Positions 16,769-25,630 of a DNA stretch of 64,000 bases are shown here, in pieces. Under the pieces are notes generated by a model. The model was given only the letters and a program-made list of their open reading frames with translations, was not told the origin of the DNA and did no database searches. Both the position numbers and the translations under genes were made by a program. Position 1 is the stretch's first letter, and every line of letters starts with the position of its first letter. This DNA comes from Thermaerobacter sp. PB12/4term (GTDB lineage Bacteria; Bacillota; Sulfobacillia; Thermaerobacterales; Thermaerobacteraceae): NCBI RefSeq assembly GCF_003403315.2, contig NZ_CP048407.1:868001-932000 (forward strand), read 5' to 3'.

Positions 16769-17326
16769 GAATTGGCCGGACCGGCCGGGTGGCAATGGCC
16801 TCATCGCCCTGGTTGTTCGTCATGATCCACCCGTTGCACCCGGCCTCGATCCTGACCAGGTGAACGCCACGGTGCGGCGGTCGGAACCCCCGCCGCGCGG
16901 CGCGCGGGCCGGACATGAGCGGAACTGCCCATCCGCTGCCCTCCCCGGGAACCCACCCGGCCCGCCGCACACCCGCCCTCCCCGGAACCCACCGGTGTGC
17001 GGCGCCGCGAGTGACCGTCGGCACCTGGTACGAAAGCCCCGCGGGATCCCGCGGGGCTTTTCTCTTCTCGTGTCGTTTTTCCCGCCCGGGGAGAATCCTA
17101 GGACCAGCACCGGATCGCGGCACCGGACACCGGCTCCGGCGGGCCGGCGCCCACCCGGGTTGTTCCGGGCGCACGGCCGGGCCCCCCTCCCTGCCCCCTG
17201 GCTCGCCACCCGATGGCGGGGACGGGGCTCCCTGGATACGGTGGAGGAGAGGGCCCGAACTCCGGCGGGCCCGGTCCGGGAGGCCCGGGAACATGCCGTG
17301 ACCCGGGATCGAAAGGGGGCCGGACG
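16769..17326. other. Intergenic region between HAD gene and cydA
   Basis: 558 bases. Apart from the strong palindromic terminator at 17033-17060 I see no gene. A 15-base string GGAACCCACCGGTGT (16984-16998) recurs at 28367-28381 in another intergenic region. The cydA promoter must lie downstream of the terminator, but no clear -35/-10 pair stands out. Confidence 0.4.
17033..17064. terminator. Strong symmetric terminator upstream of cydA
   Basis: AAAGCCCCGCGGGA followed by TCCCGCGGGGCTTTT is an almost perfect palindrome with a T run on the plus strand and an A run at the other end, so it can stop transcription from both sides. It insulates cydA from the HAD gene about 260 bases upstream. Confidence 0.8.
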
Positions 17327-18832
17327 GTGGATTCCCTGCTGGCTGCCCGGCTGCAGATGGCCATCTCCCTGGGATTCCACATGATCTTCGCGTCCCTGGC
17401 CCTGGGCATGCCGGTGCTCATGCTCATGGCCGAGGGGTTGTACCTGCGGCGGGGCGACCCGCGCTACCTGGAGCTGGCGCGCACCTGGGCCAAGGTGACG
17501 GCCATCACCTTTGCCATCGGGGCAGTGAGCGGCACCGCCCTGTCCTTCGAGCTGGGCCTGCTCTGGCCGCGCTTCATGGAACTGGCCGGACCGGCCACGG
17601 GCCCGGCCTTCACCCTGGAAGGCTTCGCCTTCTTCACCGAGGCGATCTTCCTGGGCCTGTACCTCTACGGGTGGAACCGGCTCTCGCCCCGGGCCCACTG
17701 GCTGGCGGGCATCCCCGTGGCGCTGAGCAGCGCCGCCTCCAGCGTGATGGTGGTGGCGTCCAACGCCTGGATGCAGAACCCGGTGGGTGTCCAAACCCTG
17801 CTTGAAGAACCCCACCGCTTCGATCCGGTGGCGGCCCTCTTCGGCAACCCCGCCTGGCCGGTGATGGCGCTGCATTCCACCCTGGCCTGCTATGCGGCGA
17901 CGGCCTTCATGGTGGCCGCCGTGTATGCCTGGGCGGCCCTGAAAGGCTACCGGGACCCCATGCGGCGCAGCGCCCTGCGCATGGCCATGGCCATGGGCAC
18001 CGTGGCCGCGCTGTTGATGCCCGTCACCGGCGACGTCAGCGCCAAGTTCGTCGCCCAGAACCAGCCCGTCAAGCTGGCGGCCATGGAGGCCCAGTTCGAG
18101 ACGGAGGCCGGGGCGCCTCTGCGCATCGGCGGCCTGCCCGATCCGGAGACGGGCCGGGTGGCGTATGCCCTGGAGATTCCCGGCATGCTCAGCTGGCTGG
18201 CCTACGGGGACACGGGGGCCGTGGTGGAGGGGCTCGACCGGGTGCCCCGCGACCGCTGGCCCAACGTGCCCCTGACCCACATCGCCTTTCAGGTCATGGT
18301 GGTGGCGGGGATCCTGATGGTGCTGGTTTCGGCCTGGTACTGGTGGGCCGTCTGGCGCCACGAACGCGGGGCCCGGGCCGGGACCGCCGTCCGGGCCGGC
18401 GCAGCCCACGGCGACGCGACGGCAACCGGCTCCGGAGGAGCGGCGGGGGTGCTGGCCGACCGGCGCCTCATGCGAGGCCTGGTGGCGGCCGGGCCCCTGG
18501 GCATCGTGGCCCTGGAGGCCGGGTGGATCGTTACCGAGGTGGGCCGGCAGCCCTGGATCATCCGGGACGTGATGCTCACGGCGGACGCGGTGACGCCGGC
18601 CCCCGGGGTGGTGACCACCCTGGTGGCCTTCACGCTGCTCTATGTGCTGTTGAGCGTTACCCTGGTCTGGCTGCTGCGCCGGATCGGCCACAAGGACGTC
18701 CCCGGGGAGACGGCCGGGATCCACCCGGCCGGCGCCGGCGATCCGGCCCATCCCGCCGGCCCGGGCGGTCCGGGCGGCCGCCGGCCGGCCACTGCGGAGG
18801 CAGGTGGTGCGGGTGCCGGCGGCGGCAGGTGA
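17327..18832 (+). CDS. cydA: Cytochrome bd oxidase subunit I
   Basis: The quinol-oxidising subunit of cytochrome bd (501 residues, within the normal range), an integral membrane enzyme that reduces oxygen to water with high affinity. His18 in SLGFHMIFASLALGMP corresponds to the high-spin haem ligand; GRQPWIIRDVM is the conserved GRQPW motif; about nine membrane helices are visible. The loop after the haem b558 region is short, as in Firmicutes. GTG 17327 follows AAAGGGGG. The hydrophilic C-terminus is Pro/Gly-rich. cydB follows with a 4-base gap, so the two make one transcript. Confidence 0.92.
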   Translation: MDSLLAARLQMAISLGFHMIFASLALGMPVLMLMAEGLYLRRGDPRYLELARTWAKVTAITFAIGAVSGTALSFELGLLWPRFMELAGPATGPAFTLEGFAFFTEAIFLGLYLYGWNRLSPRAHWLAGIPVALSSAASSVMVVASNAWMQNPVGVQTLLEEPHRFDPVAALFGNPAWPVMALHSTLACYAATAFMVAAVYAWAALKGYRDPMRRSALRMAMAMGTVAALLMPVTGDVSAKFVAQNQPVKLAAMEAQFETEAGAPLRIGGLPDPETGRVAYALEIPGMLSWLAYGDTGAVVEGLDRVPRDRWPNVPLTHIAFQVMVVAGILMVLVSAWYWWAVWRHERGARAGTAVRAGAAHGDATATGSGGAAGVLADRRLMRGLVAAGPLGIVALEAGWIVTEVGRQPWIIRDVMLTADAVTPAPGVVTTLVAFTLLYVLLSVTLVWLLRRIGHKDVPGETAGIHPAGAGDPAHPAGPGGPGGRRPATAEAGGAGAGGGR

Positions 18833-18836
18833 TCCC

Positions 18837-20045
18837 TTGCCCGAAACGGTGGTGGCGGTGGTCCTGATGCTGGCGCTGACGGCCTACGCGGTCCTGGGCG
18901 GGGCCGACTTCGGCGGCGGCGTCTGGGACCTTTTGGCCCGGGGGCCGCGGGCGGAGGCCCAGCGCCAGGCCATCGCCCGGGCCATGGGGCCGGTGTGGGA
19001 AGCGAACCACGTGTGGCTGATTTTTGCCCTGGTGCTGCTGTTCACCGCCTTCCCCCGGGCGTACAGCAGCCTGGGGGTGGCTCTCTTCGTCCCCTTTCAC
19101 CTGGTGCTGGCGGGCATCGTGCTGCGGGGCGCCGCCTTCGTCTTCCGGGCGCCCGCGGCCACGGCGGCCGGTCCCCAGCGGGCCTGGGCCAGCGTCTTCG
19201 GTGCGGCCAGCACCATCACGCCCTTTCTCCTGGGCGCCACCCTGGCGGCCGTCTCCTCGGGCGGCATTCGGGTGGCGCCCGACGGCAGCGTGTCGACCAA
19301 TGCCCTCCACGCCTGGTTCAGCCCTTTCTCCCTGCTGGTGGGGGCGCTGGCGGTGGCCCTGTTCGCCTATCTGGCCGCGGTCTACCTGGCGGTGGAGACC
19401 CGGGGTGCGCTCCAGGAAGATTTCCGCCGGCGCGCCCTCGGGGCCGGCATCGCCGTGGCCGTCCTGGCCGGCGCCCTGCTGCCCCTGGCGCCCCGGACGG
19501 CCCCCCACCTCTGGGAGCTGGTCTCCGAGCGGGGCCGGGTGCTGGTGGCGACGGGTGCGGCCCTGGCGTTGCTCTCGGGCTGGCTCGTGTGGCGGCGCTA
19601 CTTCCTGCTGGCGCGGGTGACCGCGGTGGCGGAGGTGGTGGTGCTGCTCTGGGGCTGGGCCCTGGGCCAGTGGCCGTATCTGATCTATCCCGATGTGACG
19701 GTGTTCAACGCGGCGGCGCCCGACCCCATCCTGCGCTTCGCCCTGTGGGCCACGCCCGCCGGCCTCCTCATCCTGATCCCGTCCCTGTGGCTGCTGTTTG
19801 CCGTCTTCAAGGGGGAGAACCCGCAGGCGGGCGAGCCGCCGGGGGCCTTGGACCCGCGGACGAACCCCGCCCGGCCTGGGGCAGGAATCGCGGCGGGGAG
19901 CCCCGCGGCCGGCGCGGCCACGGCCGGGCAGCCTACCGCCGGCCCCGTCCGGGGGGATGGCGGCGGCAGGGGCCGTCCGGCGGGCCCGGCTGGCCCCAGA
20001 CCCCTCGGGCAGGACGGGGGGCCTGACGGCGCGCGGGGAACCTGA
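18837..20045 (+). CDS. cydB: Cytochrome bd oxidase subunit II
   Basis: The second membrane subunit of cytochrome bd. LTAYAVLGGADFGGGVWDLL near the N-terminus and ARAMGPVWEANHVWLIFALV are family hallmarks, and eight hydrophobic helices follow. TTG 18837 (AGGTGA upstream, right after the cydA stop) is preferred; a GTG inside cydA at 18804 is possible. After the last helix (LLFAVFKGEN) an extra 65-residue Ala/Pro/Gly-rich tail is present, on the cytoplasmic side by standard topology. No cydCD assembly genes are in the window. Confidence 0.9.
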   Translation: MPETVVAVVLMLALTAYAVLGGADFGGGVWDLLARGPRAEAQRQAIARAMGPVWEANHVWLIFALVLLFTAFPRAYSSLGVALFVPFHLVLAGIVLRGAAFVFRAPAATAAGPQRAWASVFGAASTITPFLLGATLAAVSSGGIRVAPDGSVSTNALHAWFSPFSLLVGALAVALFAYLAAVYLAVETRGALQEDFRRRALGAGIAVAVLAGALLPLAPRTAPHLWELVSERGRVLVATGAALALLSGWLVWRRYFLLARVTAVAEVVVLLWGWALGQWPYLIYPDVTVFNAAAPDPILRFALWATPAGLLILIPSLWLLFAVFKGENPQAGEPPGALDPRTNPARPGAGIAAGSPAAGAATAGQPTAGPVRGDGGGRGRPAGPAGPRPLGQDGGPDGARGT

Positions 20046-20558
20046 GCGCAGGGGGCGGGACGCGCGGTGGCCGGCGGGCTGCCGGGCAGCACGCCGAGTG
20101 GGGGCCGCGGCCCTTGCGGCGGGCGCTGGGGCCGCAGGTCGCGTGGGGGCCGCGGCCTGCGCGGCCGGGCGGCGGGGTAGCATATCGAGTGGGGCCGCGG
20201 CCCGCGCGGCGGGGCAGCGGGGCAGCAGGTCGAGTGCGGGCAGCGGCCCGCGCGGCGGGGCAGCCTGGGCGGCCAGGTGGAGGCGCCCTTGGTGGCGGGG
20301 GCGTGGCGGCGGCGCACCAGCCAGTACGGCGGGGTCGCGGCGCGCGCGGCGGGACAGCCCGAGGGGCCGGGCGCCCCAGGATGCGGGGCGGCACCGGCGC
20401 GGGGCTGGCCGCTCAAATCCAATCAAAGGGCGCTACTGCTCAGGAAGCCCTGCTGCTTAGGGCCCCGCTGCTTGCCGGTGGAACGGCGCCTGGCCGTTGG
20501 CCCCGTACGATGCGGGCGGTCCTGGGGCCGGCCCTCCGCGGCGTCCTGGGATCGGCGG
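20046..20558. other. Very GC-rich intergenic region between cydB and the LCP gene
   Basis: 513 bases between convergent genes. About 20086-20271 is a minisatellite (separate entry). The rest is GC-rich with long spurious open frames on both strands and no ribosome binding sites. No gene is supported. Confidence 0.5.
20086..20271. repeat. Minisatellite, four units of about 46 bases
   Basis: Imperfect units begin at 20086, 20134, 20180 and 20225 (48, 46 and 45 base steps). Each starts GCA(G/T)(G/A/C).CG.GTG, then reads GGGGCCGCGGCC and a GCGCGGCGGGG block. The array is almost pure G+C and should form stable structure in either strand. It lies between the 3' ends of cydB and the LCP gene, where copy changes would be harmless. 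Confidence 0.65.
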
Positions 20559-21620
20559 CTACGGCCCGGCCGGAGAGCCGGGGGCGGCGCCGGCGGCGTC
20601 CCGGGCTTCGTGGGACGAGCTCGGGCCCGGGGCCGGGGCCGGGTTCGTCCCGCCGGGCAGGGAGCCTGGGGCGGTGGCCCGGGCCGTGGTCTCCGCGGGC
20701 TCTTTGATGCCCAGCTCGTACAGGACCTGGTTCGTGGCGGGCCAGTCCACCTCGTAGTAATAGATCCCCTTCAGCATGATGCCGTGCCCTTTGACCATCC
20801 CCCGGCGGATGCCGTCCAGGTCGGTGTTCCAGGCCAGCCGTGCCAGGGCGACGGCGTCGCGCAGGCCCATGTCCGTCTCCACGTACCGGTTGATGATGGC
20901 CAGGGTCCGGGGCACGTCCAGCAGGGTCATGCGCGCCTTCAGCTGCCTGGCCACGTCGATCAGGAACTGCTGCTGGCGGTCGGCCCGGCCGAAGTCCCCG
21001 TCGGGGTCGTTGTACCGTTCCCGCAGGTAGGCCAGGGCCAGCCGGCTGTCCATGGTGTGGCGCCCCTTCTCGAGGAACGTCCCGTCTTGCAGGCGGAGAT
21101 CGTAAGGGACGTCGACCTCCACGGGGCCCAGCACGTCGATGAGCTGCAGGAAGCCCGGCATGTCGATCCGCGCCCAGTGATGGACGGGGATGCCGAAGTT
21201 CTCCGCCACGGTGCGGGTGGCCAGCTCCACCCCGCCGAAGGCATGGGCGTGGGTGATCTTGTCCAGGCCCCGGCCCGGGATTTCCACCCGGCTGTCGCGG
21301 GGGATGGAGAGCATGGCCACCTCCCGGGTGTCCGGGTCGATGGAGACCAGGATCATCGTGTCGGAGCGGGTCTGGGCGCCCTGTTCGCGGGCGTCAATGC
21401 CCAGGAGCAGGATGTTGATCCGCTCCGAACGGGCCGGCCGGCTCGGGGCCGGCTCGCCGGTCGGCGAGGCCGGTGCCGGAGCCGCCGGTTCGGCGGGAGC
21501 GGTCAATTCGTAGCCAGCCAGGTAAGCGGCGGCCAGGGCGACGGCCAGCAAGCCGGCGCCGGCCACCCAGGCCAGCCAGCGCCATCCCCGGCGCCGCCGG
21601 GTGCTTCCAGGACGAACCAT
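20559..21620 (-). CDS. LCP (LytR-CpsA-Psr) family cell-wall ligase
   Basis: A 353-residue membrane-anchored enzyme of the LCP family, which transfers teichoic acids or capsular polymers from lipid carriers to peptidoglycan. A basic start (RPGSTRRRRGWRW) and one membrane helix (residues 17-38) precede the extracellular domain: INILLLGIDAREQGAQTRSD, then ISIPRDSRV-like MLSIPRDSRVEIPG with the lipid-phosphate arginines, then RYNDPDGDFGRADRQQQFL. ATG 21620 is chosen over 21626 for ribosome spacing. The C-terminal 45 residues are low-complexity. It fits with the cell-surface sugar genes elsewhere in the window. Confidence 0.9.
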   Translation of the reverse strand: MVRPGSTRRRRGWRWLAWVAGAGLLAVALAAAYLAGYELTAPAEPAAPAPASPTGEPAPSRPARSERINILLLGIDAREQGAQTRSDTMILVSIDPDTREVAMLSIPRDSRVEIPGRGLDKITHAHAFGGVELATRTVAENFGIPVHHWARIDMPGFLQLIDVLGPVEVDVPYDLRLQDGTFLEKGRHTMDSRLALAYLRERYNDPDGDFGRADRQQQFLIDVARQLKARMTLLDVPRTLAIINRYVETDMGLRDAVALARLAWNTDLDGIRRGMVKGHGIMLKGIYYYEVDWPATNQVLYELGIKEPAETTARATAPGSLPGGTNPAPAPGPSSSHEARDAAGAAPGSPAGP

Positions 21621-22100
21621 AACCATCCCTCGCTGCCGGCCCTGCAGGAAGCCGGAACCGGCGTCACGAATCTATTCCGGACACTTTTCCCGTCGCAGGC
21701 GTTGCAGACGTCCATGGACTTTGTCATTCCTGTGCCTTCCAAACGCCCGGTGGGCATCACAACGGGCTCCGCTGCCTGTCCCGTTGCGCTACGTTTTCGA
21801 TTGTAACCCATCCAGGCCGCAGTGCGGGTTTGTGCCGGCGGAAGGACGCGCCGGGTGAGCACGTCCAGCGGTTGAGAAGGCGGACCGGAGGCAGCCGGAG
21901 GTGCCGGCGGCCGGCGGGTGGGGGGCCTGCCGCCGCGGCGGTTCCGGCAGGGCGGGGCCCGCCTGCGGGCGGGTGGGGAAGCCGCACGGCAAGTGTTGCG
22001 CGGGATTCTGGATGTCGGGGGAGTCGCTGCAAGGGGTGGGGTGGCCGGTCAGGGGTCGGACCGGCCGCGCCACCCGACGGCCGGTGGGGAGTTGGGGGGC
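21621..22100. other. Divergent promoter region between LCP and diguanylate cyclase genes
   Basis: 480 bases. The stretch 21660-21810 is AT-richer than its surroundings. TACAAT on the minus strand (21805-21800) could be the -10 for the LCP gene, giving a leader of about 170 bases; no clear -35. A minus-strand frame there reads MTKSMDVCNACDGKSV, but has no ribosome site and is not called. Confidence 0.35.
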
Positions 22101-23840
22101 ATGAGGCTGCAAGGCGGGGGGATGGGACCGCGGGGGGATGGTCCCGTCGTCACCCCGGCGGGTGACCGGCAGCGGCCCTGGCAGGGGCCGGTCTGGCCGG
22201 CGTTGATTCTCGTTTGGCTGGCTGCGGTGCTGGCGGTGTATGCCGCGGCCGGATGGGTGGAGGTGTGGGTTCTAGCGCCCGTGGCCGGTGTGGCGGCGGC
22301 GCGCCGCTGGGGGATCAGGCGGGGAGGTGCGGTGGCGGCGGCGGGCCTTTTGCTGATGGCGGTGGCGCTGCTGGCCCGGCCCGCGGGAGCCACCGGCTGG
22401 CGCCTGCTGGCAGCCGAGGCGGCGGCCCTGGCCGGTGCCTGCCTGGTGGCGGCCCGTGGCCGGCCTGCGCCGGCGGCGGCGGCGGTGTCCTGCGGAAGGC
22501 CGGCGGCCTGGAGGGAGGCGGCGGCCGCGGAGGCGCTCCTGGGGAAAGCGGTCCCAGGTGACCGGGCGGACCCGGCGGCGCCCGCTCCCGGCGCCGCCGC
22601 GGCGGAGTCCGCCCTGACCGAATCCGAGCTGCAGGCGCTGTACGCCTGCACCCATACCCTGAACAAGGTCACCAGCTTGGACGATCTCATCCGGGAGTTC
22701 AACAGCCTGCTCTCGGCCCGCCTGGGCTATCCGTACCTAGCCCTGTTGCTGGTGCAGCCCGACGGGTCTTTGCAGCTGGCCTCGGCGCCCCTGTATCCGC
22801 CCGAGGTGCAGGGGGTGGTTCTGCCGGCGGGCAAGGGCATTTGCAGCGCCGTCGTGGAGACGGGGGAACCGGTGATCGTCGACGACGTGACCCGGGACCC
22901 GCGCTATTACCCCGGCCTCAACGAGGCGCGGTCGCAGATCGCCGTGCCCGTCCTGCACGGGGACCGGGTGGTGGGTGTCCTCAGCGTGGAATCGCCCCTG
23001 CCGGCCGCCTTTACGCGCCGGGACCTGCGCCTTCTTCAGGCCATCGCCGACGAGGTGGCCGTCGCCCTGGAGCGGGCCTGGCTGATGGAGCGGGTGGAGC
23101 AGCAGGCCATCACCGATCCCCTCACCGGCCTCTACAACAGAAGCTACCTGGTCCAGCGCCTGAGGGAGGAGGGCGAGCGGGCCGCGCGTTACGGTCGTCC
23201 GCTGTCCCTGCTCTTCATCGACCTGGACGATCTCAAGCTGGTCAACGACCGGTTCGGCCACGAAGCGGGGGATCAGGTGCTGGTGTGGGTGGCCCGGGTG
23301 CTCAAGGAGGCCTGCCGGAGCGTCGACTACGTGGTCCGCTACGGGGGCGACGAGTTCGTGGTGGTCCTGCCGGAAACGGGACCGGAGGGGGCCCGGGCCG
23401 TGGCCGCCCGGATCCAGCAGCGCCTGCTGGAAGAACCCAGCCCGGCCGGCTGGGCCTGGGGCAGGCTGGGGGTAGGGGCGAGCATCGGCATTGCCGCGTA
23501 TCCTGCCCATGCCCGGGACTGGACCGACCTGCTGCGCCTGGCCGACCAGGCGATGTACGGCGCCAAGCGCCGGGCCAAGGCCCGAAGAGGCACGGCCGGT
23601 GACGCGCCCGGCCGCGACCGGGGGGGCGGGGACCCGGCGGGTCAGAAGGGCGGTGCGGAGCCGGCGGGAGACGCCGCATCCCACGGGGCCGGGGACGCCG
23701 GGACAGTCCGGCCGGGGCAGGGGCTCCGGCCGGACTCCGAGGCGGAGCGGTACCGGGGCATCGAAACGGCCATCGAAACGGCCGAGGAGGGCGATCCGGG
23801 GGATCCCCCGGCCGGCGATGAGGAGGAGGTGGGCCCATGA
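22101..23840 (+). CDS. Membrane-linked GAF-GGDEF diguanylate cyclase
   Basis: A 579-residue signalling enzyme that makes cyclic di-GMP. Residues 25-115 contain two or three membrane helices; residues 190-330 are a GAF sensor domain (AVVETGEPVIVDDVTRDPRY, then VPVLHGDRVVGVLSVESPL); residues 345-500 are the GGDEF domain, with an intact GGDEF active site at 415-419 and an RxxD product-inhibition site (RSVD, 406-409) five residues before it. Both are needed for an active, feedback-controlled cyclase. ATG 22101 follows GGGGAG. The last 70 residues are low-complexity. The ytxJ-like gene overlaps its stop by 4 bases, linking c-di-GMP and thiol redox in one transcript. Confidence 0.88.
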   Translation: MRLQGGGMGPRGDGPVVTPAGDRQRPWQGPVWPALILVWLAAVLAVYAAAGWVEVWVLAPVAGVAAARRWGIRRGGAVAAAGLLLMAVALLARPAGATGWRLLAAEAAALAGACLVAARGRPAPAAAAVSCGRPAAWREAAAAEALLGKAVPGDRADPAAPAPGAAAAESALTESELQALYACTHTLNKVTSLDDLIREFNSLLSARLGYPYLALLLVQPDGSLQLASAPLYPPEVQGVVLPAGKGICSAVVETGEPVIVDDVTRDPRYYPGLNEARSQIAVPVLHGDRVVGVLSVESPLPAAFTRRDLRLLQAIADEVAVALERAWLMERVEQQAITDPLTGLYNRSYLVQRLREEGERAARYGRPLSLLFIDLDDLKLVNDRFGHEAGDQVLVWVARVLKEACRSVDYVVRYGGDEFVVVLPETGPEGARAVAARIQQRLLEEPSPAGWAWGRLGVGASIGIAAYPAHARDWTDLLRLADQAMYGAKRRAKARRGTAGDAPGRDRGGGDPAGQKGGAEPAGDAASHGAGDAGTVRPGQGLRPDSEAERYRGIETAIETAEEGDPGDPPAGDEEEVGP

Positions 23841-24400
23841 TCGTGGCCCTGCAGTCGATGGCGGAGCTCGAACAGGCGCTACGCGGTCCCGCGCCCGTGC
23901 TGATCTTCAAGCACAGCACCGCCTGTCCCATCAGCGCCGCTGCCTACCAGGCCTTTCAGCGGTTCGTGGCCGCGCACCCTGCCGGAGCCCGCTACTACCT
24001 GGTGAAGGTGATCGAGCAGCGGGCCCTTTCAGGCGAGATCGCCCGGCGGCTGGGGGTGCCTCACGCCTCCCCCCAGGCGCTGCTCTGGCACCGGGGCGGA
24101 GTGCGGTGGCATGCCTCCCACTGGGCCATCACGGAACAGTCGCTGGCTGCAGCCCTGGCGGGATTGCGGGTGGGAGGCCGGGCGCCTGCCGCGGCGCCGG
24201 GGGCCCGGGCGGCGGGAACCCCAACGGCCGGGGCCACTTCCCCGGCGAGGCCTGCCACGCGATGGGGCGGCCGCCCGGCCGCCCATCAGGAGGCCCTCGC
24301 TGGCGGCCGCGCGCCCGCGGACGCCACCGGCCGCCCGGAGGCGGGCCGCGGTGCCCCGGGTGGCCCGGGGAACTGGGGCGCTTCCGGGGCGGGGGGTTGA
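23837..24400 (+). CDS. YtxJ-family monothiol bacilliredoxin with long tail
   Basis: A thioredoxin-fold protein of the YtxJ family, linked to bacillithiol chemistry. The active site is a single cysteine, Cys30, in FKHSTACPISAAAYQAFQRF, followed by YYLVKVIEQRALSGEIARR and the cis-Pro region VPHASPQALLWHRG. The fold ends by residue 112; another 75 residues rich in Ala, Gly and Pro follow and are not conserved. ATG 23837 overlaps the cyclase stop (ATGA). Presence implies the cell makes bacillithiol or a similar low-molecular thiol; no synthesis gene is in the window. Confidence 0.85.
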   Translation: MIVALQSMAELEQALRGPAPVLIFKHSTACPISAAAYQAFQRFVAAHPAGARYYLVKVIEQRALSGEIARRLGVPHASPQALLWHRGGVRWHASHWAITEQSLAAALAGLRVGGRAPAAAPGARAAGTPTAGATSPARPATRWGGRPAAHQEALAGGRAPADATGRPEAGRGAPGGPGNWGASGAGG

Positions 24401-24743
24401 CAAGCCACGCCCGAGGGCTCCGGCGGTGCCGGCGCCTGACCTCCCCAGGCACCGGGGCCCTCACCGGGGCCTTGAAAGGATATAAGCCCGCTCAGGGCGA
24501 AGGCGGGCTTATATCGGAACCATACGGTGGTGGCCAGCGGCCGGTGCAGAGCACCTTGAGGGGCGTGGCCGCCTTTGCACCGCCCGCATGGTGGGGCAGT
24601 TATTGAAAGCAATTAGACGGGCGGGGACCAATCCCTGCCGTCCGGCGGAAATTCTCTCAAAATTCCAGTCGACCCCGGGCGGGTCCTGCGGCGATGCAGG
24701 CCGGCCCGGGGTCGGCCGGAAGCCTGGCGCGGGGGTGGGGCCT
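24401..24743. other. Intergenic region with a large inverted repeat
   Basis: 343 bases between the ytxJ-like gene and the SDR gene. Besides the hairpin at 24479-24515, the segment 24590-24680 is AT-richer (for example TTATTGAAAGCAATTAGACG) and may carry the SDR promoter. No gene is supported. Confidence 0.4.
24479..24515. repeat. Perfect 13-base inverted repeat, hairpin without a T run
   Basis: GATATAAGCCCGC (24479-24491) and GCGGGCTTATATC (24503-24515) pair perfectly around an 11-base loop. As RNA it would be a stable hairpin; no U-tract follows in either direction, so it is not a textbook terminator. It lies 79 bases after the ytxJ-like stop. Confidence 0.6.
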
Positions 24744-25541
24744 TTGGAGCTGGGCTTGCAGGGCAAGGTGGCGCTGGTGACGGCGGCCAGCCAGGGGCTG
24801 GGCCGGGCCATCGCCGGGCGGCTGGCCGAAGAGGGGATGCACGTGGCCCTCTGCAGCCGCTCGGCGGAGCGGGTCCGGGAGGCCGCCGAGGAGGTGGCCC
24901 GCCGCGGCGCCGGCCGCGATGTGCGGGTGGAGGCCTGGGAGGCCGACGTGGCCGTACCCGAGCAGGTGGTGACCCTGTCCCGGCGGGTGGAACAGGCCTT
25001 CGGCCGTCTGGACGTGCTGGTGTGCAACGCCGGCGGCCCGCCGCCGGGCGATTTCTTCGACGTGGAGGAAGCGGACTGGGAGAAGGCTTTCCAGCAGAAC
25101 CTGATGTCCGTGGTCCGGCTGGTGCGCACCTGCGTGCCGCTGATGGAGCGGTCGGGCGGCGGCACCATCGTGACCATCACCTCGACCTCCATCAAGGTAC
25201 CGCTGCCGCGGCTGATCCTCTCCAACGTCATGCGGGCGGGCGTCTACGCCCTGGTGAAGAGCCTGGTCCCCGAGCTGGCGGCCCGCAACATCCGGATCCA
25301 CACGGTGGCACCGGGGCGCATCGACACCGGCCGGGTACGCAGCCTGGACCAGGACCTGGCCCGGCACACGGGGCGCAGCGTGGAGGAGGTCCGGGAGAGC
25401 TTTTACCGCCAGATCCCCCTGGGCCGGTACGGCGACCCGGAGGAGTTCGCGCAGGTGGTGGCCTTCCTGGTGTCCGATGCCGCCCGCTACCTGACCGGCC
25501 AGGCGGTGTTCGTCGACGGCGGGATGATGCGGGCCCTGTGA
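24744..25541 (+). CDS. SDR-family oxidoreductase lacking the usual YxxxK
   Basis: A 265-residue short-chain dehydrogenase, closest to 3-oxoacyl-ACP reductase-like proteins. The NAD(P) motif TAASQGLGRAIA and the NAGGPPPGDFF segment are normal, as is the end YLTGQAVFVDGGMMRAL. At the active site, where YSASK is expected, it reads SNVMRAGVYALVKSL, so the catalytic Tyr and Lys are replaced. A known SDR subgroup shares this SN..R pattern; its activity is unclear. TTG 24744 gives the family start (ELGLQGKVALVT); GTG 24735 is possible. No partner gene is adjacent. Confidence 0.82.
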   Translation: MELGLQGKVALVTAASQGLGRAIAGRLAEEGMHVALCSRSAERVREAAEEVARRGAGRDVRVEAWEADVAVPEQVVTLSRRVEQAFGRLDVLVCNAGGPPPGDFFDVEEADWEKAFQQNLMSVVRLVRTCVPLMERSGGGTIVTITSTSIKVPLPRLILSNVMRAGVYALVKSLVPELAARNIRIHTVAPGRIDTGRVRSLDQDLARHTGRSVEEVRESFYRQIPLGRYGDPEEFAQVVAFLVSDAARYLTGQAVFVDGGMMRAL

Positions 25542-25581
25542 GGTCCCGGGCGGGCAGGCCATCCTGATAAGGGGGCCTGGA

Positions 25582-25606
25582 CCCGCTGCCGCCCGGCGGC
25601 AGCGGG
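25582..25606. terminator. GC-rich hairpin after the SDR gene (no T run)
   Basis: CCCGCTGCCGCC and GGCGGCAGCGGG are perfect inverted copies with one base between, so the RNA would form about ten pairs and a small loop. It lies 40 bases after the SDR stop. No U-tract follows, so termination is uncertain. Confidence 0.4.
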
Positions 25607-25630
25607 CGGCCCTCCGGCGGGTGCCGGGTC

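Noticed and set aside
16980-17064. T-box riboswitch before cydA (a TGGTACGA string just ahead of a terminator).
   Set aside because: The conserved T-box core and specifier stem are missing, and cydA is not an aminoacyl-tRNA or amino-acid gene.
21503-21862. Minus-strand frame reading MTKSMDVCNACDGKSV before the LCP gene, as a small Cys protein.
   Set aside because: No ribosome binding site, overlaps the LCP start region in another frame, and only one CxxC is present.
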